This document shows positions 1 to 4,807 of a DNA stretch of 5,508 bases, one piece after another; positions within the stretch are counted from its first letter, which is position 1, and every line of letters begins with the position of its first letter. The stretch lies in the NCBI GenBank assembly GCA_903970565.1, contig CAJCJE010000591.1:1-5508 (forward strand), in the 5' to 3' direction. Source of the DNA: Candidatus Melainabacteria bacterium (GTDB taxonomy: Bacteria; Actinomycetota; Actinomycetes; Mycobacteriales; Pseudonocardiaceae). The position numbers and the translations under genes were made by a program. Under the pieces are notes generated by a model. That model was not told where the DNA came from. It made no database searches and saw nothing but the letters and a program-made list of their open reading frames with translations.

Positions 1-1407
1 CCAACCGTGATACATGATCAGCTTTCCGCCGTGCGCGGCGAAGGCCCGCAGGTCCGGGTTGTTCGCGTTGTAGATGGCATTGCCGAGAATGTTCAGCCTG
101 GCGAGTTCGGCGTCGGTGAACCGGACGTCGGCGAGGCTGAGGTCGGCCGGCGGATTCGGCTCGAAGGCCATGTATCTCAGGTAGTTCAGCGCGAGCGTGG
201 CCACCGGCGCGTCGCCCGGCGCCGTCGAATCGGCGGCCGGTTCGACGAAGTTGTCGGCCCAGCCCAGTTCCGAGCCGTACGGTTGGCCGCCGATCATGCT
301 GCGGCCGTGCTCGTCAAGGGGTCCGAGATAGAACGAGCGCACCGCGTCGACCTGGGCCGGGGTCAGACAACTGTCGGTGTCCATGACGGCCGGACACTGG
401 ATCGAGGCCGGATCGAAGGCGCACAGGCAGGGGTCGGGGATGACGCCGTCGCTGTTCGCGCAGGCTTTCATGACGGCGGCGTGCAGGGCGGGGAGTTTCT
501 CGGCGGTGAGGATCTGGTGGCCGGTGGAGTCGGTGTTGTGGTCGACCATCCAGGCGGCGAACAGGATGATCGCGGTCTGGTTGCTGACCGGCGCGCCGGC
601 GATGATGCCGTCGAAGTCGTCCGGGTAGTCCTCGGCGAGGACCATCGCCTCCCGGCCGCCGGTCGAGCAACCGTCGAAATAGGAGTACGCGGGCAGGCGA
701 CCGTAGTAGCCGGCGATCACGGCCTTGGCGACCCGCGCGAGGCTGTGTTCGGAGGTGCGGCCGAACACGACGCGGGCCGGGAAGTCGTTCTTCGCCCAGG
801 AACCGTCGCCGAGGCTGCTGCTGGTGTGCCCCTCGTCGTCGGAGCCGACCGCGAGCAGCCCGTTGTCGGCGGGCGCGCAGGTGTAGCCGCCGACGGGCAC
901 GGCCGAGGTGGTGATCTGGCCGCAGAAGTCACCACAGCCCTCCTGGACGTACTGGCCCTGCCAGCCGGTCGGGGGGAGCTTGAGTTCGAAACGGGTCGTG
1001 CCGGCAATGATTCCCCTGATGTCGCAGAAGGTCTGCGGCTGACCGGTGTTCGTCTCGGTTTCCAGCGCGGCCGAGGTGATGGTGCTCGGCGCCTCCGGCA
1101 CGCGGCGGAAGTTCATCGTCGCCAGCGCGGAACAGTCCACCACCGGATCGATCGGCCCCTCCGAACCGCCTCGGTCACCGGCTCCTGTTGCGTTGATCCC
1201 GGCTGCGTTGATCCCGGCTGCGTTGATCCCCGTTGCGTTGATCCCGGCTGCGCTGGTCCCTGCTGCGCTGAATCCCGTTGCGCTGAATCCCGTTGCGTTG
1301 GCTCCCGTTGCGTTGGCTCCCGTTGCGTCGACCGGACCGGCCAGCGCGATGCCGAGCATCATCACCGGCACGAACGCCAGCGCGCCGGTCCGAACAAGTG
1401 TGCGCAT
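1..1407 (-). CDS. Secreted tannase/feruloyl esterase family alpha/beta-hydrolase, 3' end cut by window edge
   Basis: Predicted extracellular serine esterase of the tannase/feruloyl esterase family (the family that also includes MHETase), which cleaves ester bonds of aromatic acids; the substrate here is unknown. The 469 visible residues begin MRTLVRTGALAFVPVMML, a signal peptide with a likely cleavage after VDA (residue 28). Residues 28-77 are ten pentapeptide repeats, and the catalytic domain follows from about residue 90. The nucleophile motif FDGCSTGGRE has Ser248, and adjacent Cys247 is the family cysteine that bridges to a Cys next to the catalytic His. DGVIPDP (about 320-326), with nearby cysteines, resembles the lid-domain calcium site. 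The visible sequence ends in LIMYHGW; the family's catalytic Asp (HGxAD) and His would lie beyond the window. The ATG at 1407 is preceded by AGGGG about 9 bases upstream and begins the signal peptide directly. The frame is open to base 1 with no stop. It faces the same way as the other non-IS genes but is 577 bp from its nearest upstream neighbour. Confidence 0.93.
   Translation of the reverse strand, partial: MRTLVRTGALAFVPVMMLGIALAGPVDATGANATGANATGFSATGFSAAGTSAAGINATGINAAGINAAGINATGAGDRGGSEGPIDPVVDCSALATMNFRRVPEAPSTITSAALETETNTGQPQTFCDIRGIIAGTTRFELKLPPTGWQGQYVQEGCGDFCGQITTSAVPVGGYTCAPADNGLLAVGSDDEGHTSSSLGDGSWAKNDFPARVVFGRTSEHSLARVAKAVIAGYYGRLPAYSYFDGCSTGGREAMVLAEDYPDDFDGIIAGAPVSNQTAIILFAAWMVDHNTDSTGHQILTAEKLPALHAAVMKACANSDGVIPDPCLCAFDPASIQCPAVMDTDSCLTPAQVDAVRSFYLGPLDEHGRSMIGGQPYGSELGWADNFVEPAADSTAPGDAPVATLALNYLRYMAFEPNPPADLSLADVRFTDAELARLNILGNAIYNANNPDLRAFAAHGGKLIMYHGW
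1177..1326 (-). repeat. Ten tandem 15-bp units encoding pentapeptide repeats in the esterase
   Basis: A 15-bp period runs through the 5' part of the esterase gene. On the plus strand the units read like GTTGCGTTGATCCCG or GCTGCGTTGATCCCG. In protein they give ten units of the form A-[T/A]-G-x-[N/S]: ATGAN twice, ATGFS twice, AAGTS, AAGIN, ATGIN, AAGIN twice, and a degenerate ATGAG. Neighbouring identical pairs suggest recent slippage duplications. The repeat starts at the predicted signal peptidase site, so the mature protein would begin with this Ala/Gly/Thr/Asn-rich stalk ahead of the catalytic domain. A flexible linker or O-glycosylated spacer is an inference. Confidence 0.92.
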
Positions 1408-1682
1408 TGCCTTTCACCCCTACAGCTCCTGCGAGTTCCGCGTCGAGAATCGTGGAACGGCGGGGGTGGTTCGGCCAATCCGGTTAGCTGCCAGGAGAGG
1501 TGGGGCTAGGCCCACCCCCTCGGGGTTGGCCGGTCGGGGCTTGGGGCTGGATCTGAGCGGCGATCACGTCGGGAATCTCAAGGTTCGGCACGTGGCCGAC
1601 CTCGGGCAGAGATCAGGTCCGGTTCGTCCCGCCGCTGGAGAAGGACTGTCGTGGTGCTCATCGCGCCGTCTCGACGAGTCGC

Positions 1683-1723
1683 GCCGGACCGTCCTTGTCA
1701 ACGCCGGATTCGATCTTGTCAAC
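1683..1723. repeat. Two abutting iteron-like direct repeats
   Basis: Two units sit head to tail. The first (1683-1702) is GCCGGA-N5-CTTGTCAAC and the second (1703-1723) is GCCGGA-N6-CTTGTCAAC, so both ends are identical and only the middle varies. A third, degenerate copy (CGGA...ATCG-TTGTCAAC) lies at about 1847-1863. On the other strand each carries GTTGACAA. They lead directly into two DnaA boxes, so a protein-binding array is plausible. What binds is unknown. Confidence 0.7.
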
Positions 1724-1726
1724 CGG

Positions 1727-1754
1727 TTATCCACAGGCCACGCAGTTATCCACA
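1727..1754 (+). promoter_or_regulatory. Pair of perfect DnaA boxes
   Basis: TTATCCACA occurs at 1727-1735 and again at 1746-1754, in the same orientation and 19 bp apart start to start. This is the strict DnaA-box sequence known from Escherichia coli oriC and within the bacterial consensus TTATNCACA; actinobacterial boxes are often TTGTCCACA. The flanks are partly shared (CAG and CCAC follow both). DnaA binding is an inference from the sequence. No dnaA, dnaN or rep gene is in the window, so the pair might serve DnaA-responsive transcription, DnaA titration or a relic origin. Confidence 0.6.
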
Positions 1755-1766
1755 GCCACCGATTTC

Positions 1767-1786
1767 CGGTTTGGTATCCAAAACCG
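1767..1786. repeat. Inverted repeat CGGTTTGG / CCAAAACCG
   Basis: The arms CGGTTTGG (1767-1774) and CCAAAACCG (1778-1786) are separated by TAT and pair with a single bulged A. It lies 12 bp after the second DnaA box. It could be an operator or a small hairpin; no T-run follows on either strand, so I do not call it a terminator. Confidence 0.5.
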
Positions 1787-1798
1787 CAGGTCATAGGA

Positions 1799-1825
1799 TT
1801 GACGCGGGGCGCCGGCCCCCGTCAA
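1799..1825. repeat. GC-rich imperfect hairpin TTGACG...CGTCAA
   Basis: The outer arms TTGACG (1799-1804) and CGTCAA (1820-1825) are perfectly complementary. Most of the inner GC-rich stretch also pairs, with two mismatches, around a GCC centre. There is no T-tract on either side, so intrinsic termination is unlikely. An operator or leader structure is more plausible. Confidence 0.5.
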
Positions 1826-1845
1826 GGGTGAGAGATGACATATTT

Positions 1846-1871
1846 ACGGACATCGTTGTCAACAGGTCCGT
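1846..1871. repeat. Nested inverted repeat containing GTTGTCAAC
   Basis: The outer arms ACGGAC (1846-1851) and GTCCGT (1866-1871) enclose GTTG-T-CAAC (1855-1863), itself a near-centred inverted repeat. The inner element shares TTGTCAAC with the direct repeats at 1683-1723. On the minus strand it contains TTGACA, a perfect -35 hexamer, but the best -10 candidate (TATGTC) is only 14 bp away, so promoter function is doubtful. Confidence 0.5.
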
Positions 1872-1884
1872 GACCAGCGCGAAT

Positions 1885-1900
1885 ATCAGTACTGATCAGT
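1885..1900. promoter_or_regulatory. Two overlapping perfect palindromes, candidate operator
   Basis: ATCAGTACTGAT (1885-1896) is a perfect 12-bp palindrome. It overlaps ACTGATCAGT (1891-1900), a perfect 10-bp palindrome, so the half-site ACTGAT/ATCAGT appears three times in 16 bp in alternating orientation. Such stacked dyads are typical of binding by paired dimers of TetR- or GntR-type regulators. No regulator gene is visible in the window, so the binding protein is unknown. Confidence 0.5.
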
Positions 1901-1984
1901 GATCGTTACGGTTGCGTGACCTGAAGTGGATCGTCAGCCGGGCGGCGAGTAGCCGGGCGCCGGTGGTGTACCGATGGGTTGGGG

Positions 1985-2440
1985 TCAGGACAGCGGCGAG
2001 ATGTCACCCTCGGGGCGTTCGGCGTTCAGTAACTCCTCGTGCCACCGGTCCGCTTTCTGGTAACGGGCCAGCGCTTCGGAGTTGTCTGGGCCGCCGGTAG
2101 CCATCAGTTCCTCGTAGGCGAACGACATCGCGGCATTGGCCTGTCCCGCGAGCCGTAGCCGGTCGGCCATCGCTTGCGTCTCTCGCGGCATCGCCGACAT
2201 CAGCCCGTCAACTGCGCGCCGGGCGTCCTCGGCACCGGGGCCGGTAAAGATCGGCTGCACGCCGAAGAACGTCCGAGCCAGGTCCGCGGACATGGTCGCG
2301 AAGTCGTTAGCGAGATCGGCGAACACTGCTGCGTGCACCTGATGGATGTTGGGCTCCTGCGCCGTTTCGTCATTCCCACGTTCCTTGGGCCCCAGCGGAT
2401 CAACTGGCTCGGACTGCTCTCCCGTCACATCGACGAGCAT
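1985..2440 (-). CDS. Hypothetical helical protein, 151 residues
   Basis: I do not recognise this family. Codon use is clearly coding, with G/C in most third positions. Residues 1-30 are acidic and probably disordered. Residues 31-115 (from NIHQVHAAVF to YEELMATG) are Ala-rich and amphipathic, probably two or three helices broken near GVQPIFTGPGAED. A charged tail follows (RYQKADRWHEELLNAERPEG). There is no Cys, signal peptide or membrane segment. The start is uncertain: the ATG at 2440 lacks a good ribosome site, GTG codons at residues 5 and 35 are alternatives, and an in-frame stop lies 17 codons upstream. Before the IS insertion its start was about 328 bp downstream of the lipoprotein gene on the same strand. 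A WXG100/ESX-associated helical protein is conceivable from size and context, but no WXG motif is present. Confidence 0.8.
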   Translation of the reverse strand: MLVDVTGEQSEPVDPLGPKERGNDETAQEPNIHQVHAAVFADLANDFATMSADLARTFFGVQPIFTGPGAEDARRAVDGLMSAMPRETQAMADRLRLAGQANAAMSFAYEELMATGGPDNSEALARYQKADRWHEELLNAERPEGDISPLS

Positions 2441-2662
2441 GCCATGCGAGGGCCTCGGCGAACCGCCGATACTTCGACAACCATCAGCTCACTATTACTG
2501 TGCGCACTTCCCCGGTTACACGATTCGTCGTATCCTGGGTCGGTCGCGACAGTGGAGACCCCCCGCTCCACGCGTCGGGATGAAGGCGCAGCCCCTGCGA
2601 CCCGGCCCCTCCCCCTAGCCGCTGGTCCGGGGGCTGCGCAGCGTGCGAACTGCGGTCACTGG
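2441..2662. other. Intergenic region upstream of the 151-residue gene
   Basis: No gene seen. This should carry the promoter of the minus-strand 151-residue gene. The best -10-like string on that strand is TAATAG in the reverse complement of about 2493-2500, with no matching -35, so it is not called. A hairpin-capable stretch, CCCCC...GGGGG, lies at about 2611-2633. CTGGTCCGGGGG at 2622-2633 has a near copy, CTGGTTCGGGGG, at 4136-4147 on the other side of the IS. Confidence 0.5.
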
Positions 2663-2670
2663 ACTCAGCA
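2663..2670. repeat. Left target-site duplication of the IS (ACTCAGCA)
   Basis: ACTCAGCA directly abuts the left IS end and is repeated exactly at 4096-4103, just outside the right end. Eight bases is the usual duplication length for the IS256 family. Confidence 0.93.
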
Positions 2671-2697
2671 GGTTGTGTCCTCTGGGGTGGTGTACGA
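2671..2697 (+). repeat. Left terminal inverted repeat of the IS
   Basis: It pairs with the right end at 20 of 27 positions by eye. The strongest shared block is GTGGTGTA (2686-2693); GGT at the tip and CCT are also shared. Confidence 0.85.
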
Positions 2698-2742
2698 CGT
2701 TTCCGCTGGTTAACGGCGTGGCGTCTCCATAAAGGACGGCCA

Positions 2743-2753
2743 CCGCGTGATCC
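2743..2753 (+). repeat. Subterminal inverted repeat, left copy
   Basis: CCGCGTGATCC here is matched exactly in inverse orientation by GGATCACGCGG at 4052-4062. The left copy is 72 bp inside the IS end and the right copy 33 bp inside. A role as an internal transposase-binding site is an inference. Confidence 0.6.
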
Positions 2754-2773
2754 TTCGAGATGGCTAAATCGAG

Positions 2774-2779
2774 AAGGAG
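2774..2779 (+). promoter_or_regulatory. Ribosome binding site of the transposase
   Basis: AAGGAG lies 8 bases before the ATG at 2788, an ideal spacing, and fixes the transposase start. Confidence 0.85.
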
Positions 2780-2787
2780 ACAACGCG

Positions 2788-4041
2788 ATGACCGCACCTG
2801 ACAGTATCGACCCCACCAGTTGGCTGGACGACCAACTCGCCTCGGCGAGTCCCGACCTGCTCCGCAACATGGTCAAGACCTTCGCCGACGCGGTGATGTC
2901 CGCCGACGCCGACCAGGTCTGCAACGCCGACTACGGCACCCGCAGCCCCGAGCGGACCAACTCGCGCAACGGCTACCGCAGCCGGGACTGGGACACCCGC
3001 ACCGGGACCGTGGAGCTGGCGATCCCGAAACTCCGGCACGGCAGCTACTTCCCGGACTGGCTGCTGCAACACCGCCGCCGCGCCGAACAAGCCCTGGTCA
3101 CGGTAGTCGCGACCAGCTATCTGCTGGGCGTCTCGACCCGTCGAGTGGAGAAACTGGCCGAGCAACTCGGCGTGAAAAGCCTGTCGAAATCGCAGGTCAG
3201 TGAGATGGCGGGGCACCTGGACGCGCAGGTGAAAGCGTTTCGTGAGCGGCCGTTGGATGCCGGGCCGTACACGTTCGTCGCGATGGACGCGCTGACCATC
3301 AAGGTCCGCGAGGACGGCCGGATCGTGAACGTGCACGCCCTGATCGCCACCGGGGTGAACAACGACGGCCACCGGGAAATCCTCGGTCTGGAGGTCACCT
3401 CGGCCGAGGACGGGGCCGGCTGGTTGGCGTTCCTGCGGGGTCTGGTCGCTCGCGGTCTGGGCGGGGTGGGTCTGGTCACCAGCGACGCCCATACCGGCCT
3501 GACCGCTGCCGTCGCCTCCGCGCTGCCGGGCGCGGCCTGGCAGCGCTGCCGCACCCACTACCTGCGCAACCTCTTGACGAAGGTGCCGAAATCGGCGCAA
3601 CCGGGCGTCGCGACCCTGGTCCGCACGATCTTTGACCAGGTCGATGCCGCGACGGTGGCTGAACAGTTCGGCAAGGTCGTGGCCTCGTTGTCCGACAAGC
3701 TCCCGGCCGCGGCCGAACATCTCGACCAAGCGCGGGAGGAACTGTTGGCGTTTACCGGTTTCCCGCGTGAGATCTGGAAACAGATCTGGTCGAACAACCC
3801 GCAGGAGCGGTTGAACAAGGAGATCCGGCGCCGCACCGATGTGGTCGGGATCTTCCCGAACCGGGCCGCGATCATCCGCCTGGTCGGCGCGGTGCTGACC
3901 GAACAGACCGACGAATGGGCCGAAGGGCACCGCTACATGGGGCCGGAGGTGTTGGCCCGCAGCAGGATGCATCTGCTTCCTGGCGAGGACACCGCCGCCG
4001 AGTTGAAGGAAATCATGGCGACCGAGACCATGACCGCCTAA
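2788..4041 (+). CDS. IS256-family (Mutator-type) DDE transposase, intact
   Basis: This protein catalyses excision and integration of the surrounding IS. It has 417 residues, full length for the family. The N-terminal part (about 1-130) should bind the inverted repeats; it includes SRNGYRSRDWDTRTGTVEL, the family's typical segment before the catalytic core. The RNase H-like core shows the expected triad: Asp167 in FVAMDAL, Asp233 in LVTSDAHTGL, and Glu340 in NNPQERLNKEIRRRT, ending with the usual GIFPN. An insertion domain between the second Asp and the Glu carries WQRCRTHYLRN, with the conserved Cys254 and His257. All key residues are present with no frameshift, so activity is likely. Transcription runs opposite to the flanking genes. 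No clear promoter is seen in the 117 bp before the start. Confidence 0.97.
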   Translation: MTAPDSIDPTSWLDDQLASASPDLLRNMVKTFADAVMSADADQVCNADYGTRSPERTNSRNGYRSRDWDTRTGTVELAIPKLRHGSYFPDWLLQHRRRAEQALVTVVATSYLLGVSTRRVEKLAEQLGVKSLSKSQVSEMAGHLDAQVKAFRERPLDAGPYTFVAMDALTIKVREDGRIVNVHALIATGVNNDGHREILGLEVTSAEDGAGWLAFLRGLVARGLGGVGLVTSDAHTGLTAAVASALPGAAWQRCRTHYLRNLLTKVPKSAQPGVATLVRTIFDQVDAATVAEQFGKVVASLSDKLPAAAEHLDQAREELLAFTGFPREIWKQIWSNNPQERLNKEIRRRTDVVGIFPNRAAIIRLVGAVLTEQTDEWAEGHRYMGPEVLARSRMHLLPGEDTAAELKEIMATETMTA

Positions 4042-4051
4042 AGTCCAAACT

Positions 4052-4062
4052 GGATCACGCGG
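4052..4062 (-). repeat. Subterminal inverted repeat, right copy
   Basis: GGATCACGCGG is the exact reverse complement of the 11 bases at 2743-2753 and lies just after the transposase stop codon. Confidence 0.6.
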
Positions 4063-4068
4063 AGCCGT

Positions 4069-4095
4069 TCTTACACCACTCCGCAGGGCATGACC
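4069..4095 (-). repeat. Right terminal inverted repeat of the IS
   Basis: Read inward on the minus strand it begins GGTCATGCCCTG and contains GTGGTGTA, matching the left end. The seven mismatches of 27 are normal for this family. Confidence 0.85.
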
Positions 4096-4103
4096 ACTCA
4101 GCA
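4096..4103. repeat. Right target-site duplication of the IS (ACTCAGCA)
   Basis: Exact copy of 2663-2670, immediately outside the right inverted repeat. Removing 2671-4103 would restore the pre-insertion sequence. Confidence 0.93.
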
Positions 4104-4146
4104 CCACTATCGCCCTGGTCGGACGCGTGATAGCCCTGGTTCGGGG

Positions 4147-4174
4147 GTCGTGCCGTCTCGTCAGTTCTCACGAC
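4147..4174 (-). terminator. Weak candidate stem-loop after the lipoprotein gene
   Basis: GTCGTG (4147-4152) and CACGAC (4169-4174) form a 6-bp stem with a 16-base loop, starting 28 bases past the lipoprotein stop on the minus strand. There is no T-run, so it is a poor intrinsic terminator and may be chance. Confidence 0.22.
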
Positions 4175-4201
4175 ACCTCGGTTCGCCGCACCCGTTGCCC
4201 G

Positions 4202-4807
4202 TCATGAGGTTGTCGGCAGGTGCCCGAGCTTTTTGGCGGCAGCGGTGAGATGGCAACCGATGGAAACTCCGAGTACGGTTTGCCCCGCCGTATCCAGGGT
4301 GATCGCACCGTCGTCATTCACGTTGTGAAAGATCGCGTCATGGTCTCCGGGCGCGTCGTGCAACCGCTGGGGTTTCGGGTCGAAACCGTACTTGGCAGCG
4401 ACTTGCCCAACGGTGTTGAGGGCTTGGTCCCACTGTGCGTCCGTCACGCCGGCTGGCGCTGTATAGATCGGCAGATGAAGGATTTCGCCGCTATCGCCAA
4501 TACCAGGATAGTCACTGCCACACGCCGCGTTCACCGCACCCTGAAACTGGCTCCATGGTGTCAGCGTGGGTATAGCCGAGGACAGCGCTTGACGTAGCTC
4601 GCTGCTCAGTTGTTGATACTGCGCAGTGGCTTGGTCGATGTCGGGTCGCTGCATCAATGTCGCGAACACCGTGCTGGGGTCTCCGTTCACGGCTGCTCCT
4701 GATGTGAAGGGATCGTTCGAGTTGCCGCAACCGGCCAAAACCAGAGCTACGACGGCCGCCGAGCTTAGTAGCACTGCGCGCCGGATTTGGGTCGATACGA
4801 CGGTCAA
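4202..4807 (-). CDS. LppA-like secreted lipoprotein
   Basis: Predicted membrane-anchored lipoprotein of 201 residues. After QIRR, a hydrophobic segment (residues 11-24) ends in the lipobox LAGC, so Cys27 would be lipidated. The mature part has LRQALSSAIPTLTPWSQF (71-88), then Cys96, then VTDAQWDQALNTVGQVAAKYGFDP (121-144) and GDHDAIFHNVNDDGAITLDT, then Cys185. Cys96 and Cys185 may form a disulphide. This order resembles mycobacterial LppA/LppB as I recall them; the family call is moderate and the molecular role unknown. The start is TTG at 4807, chosen because GGAGGAG sits just upstream (about 4811-4817) and because it supplies the signal peptide. TTG overlaps the stop of the upstream hydrolase as TTGA, implying translational coupling. 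Base composition looks less GC-rich than the esterase or transposase. Confidence 0.82.
   Translation of the reverse strand: MTVVSTQIRRAVLLSSAAVVALVLAGCGNSNDPFTSGAAVNGDPSTVFATLMQRPDIDQATAQYQQLSSELRQALSSAIPTLTPWSQFQGAVNAACGSDYPGIGDSGEILHLPIYTAPAGVTDAQWDQALNTVGQVAAKYGFDPKPQRLHDAPGDHDAIFHNVNDDGAITLDTAGQTVLGVSIGCHLTAAAKKLGHLPTTS

Larger units (their letters stand above)
1408..1984. other. 577-bp intergenic region with a repeat-rich core
   Basis: No convincing gene lies here; open frames in the stretch lack ribosome sites and read as arginine/proline-rich noise. The part next to the esterase (1408-1680) is GC-rich and includes a small inverted repeat, GGTGGG (1499-1504) with CCCACC (1511-1516). 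The core at 1683-1900 holds direct repeats, DnaA-box matches, inverted repeats and palindromes, listed separately. A further short direct repeat, AGCCGGGCG, occurs at 1936-1944 and 1951-1959, near the 3' end of the 151-residue gene. The region must contain the esterase promoter unless that gene is read from much further upstream, but I could not pick a convincing -10/-35 pair on the minus strand. Confidence 0.7.
2671..4095 (+). mobile_element. Complete IS256-family insertion sequence, 1425 bp
   Basis: The element is bounded by imperfect terminal inverted repeats starting GGTTGTGTCC on the left and GGTCATGCCC (read inward) on the right. It is flanked by an exact 8-bp direct repeat, ACTCAGCA. 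It carries one intact transposase on the plus strand, with about 117 bp before and 54 bp after the gene. The 1425-bp length suits the family. The perfect duplication and unbroken reading frame indicate a fairly recent, possibly still mobile, insertion. It landed in the gap between two minus-strand genes and disrupts neither. I cannot assign a registered IS name from sequence alone. Confidence 0.95.

Noticed and set aside
1177..1326. CRISPR array or mycobacterial MPTR repeat
   Set aside because: The 15-bp units abut without spacers and stay in frame within a gene. The N-to-G spacing differs from the MPTR pentapeptide pattern.
7..1509. 500-codon open frame on the plus strand
   Set aside because: Antisense shadow of the esterase. 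Its product is Arg/Gly/Val-rich without domains, while the minus strand gives a signal peptide, GCSTGGR and HGW.
1499..1516. Intrinsic terminator at GGTGGG/CCCACC
   Set aside because: Six-base stem without a following T-run on either strand, and it would lie in the esterase leader.
1564..1794. Small 76-codon minus-strand ORF over the DnaA boxes
   Set aside because: No Shine-Dalgarno sequence before its ATG, and the Arg/Thr-rich product looks like translated intergenic DNA.
1771..1799. Plus-strand promoter TTGGTA-N17-TAGGAT
   Set aside because: Spacing is ideal but the -35 is weak. It would read into a hairpin and then antisense to the 151-residue gene, with no plus-strand gene to serve.
1046..1831. 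261-codon plus-strand frame with ALIPA-type repeats
   Set aside because: The repeats are the complementary reading of the esterase pentapeptides. The rest crosses the non-coding DnaA-box region with no ribosome site.
1683..1900. Chromosomal oriC
   Set aside because: Only two strict DnaA boxes are present and there is no dnaA or dnaN; actinobacterial oriC has many boxes between those genes.
2764..4107. 447-codon open frame on the minus strand across the IS
   Set aside because: Antisense shadow of the transposase. Its product is low in recognisable motifs and it runs through both the ribosome site and the right inverted repeat.
2622..4147. CTGGTCCGGGGG / CTGGTTCGGGGG as larger duplicated flanks of the IS
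   Set aside because: The two copies are imperfect and lie 37 and 40 bp or more outside the true IS ends. The exact ACTCAGCA duplication already defines the insertion.
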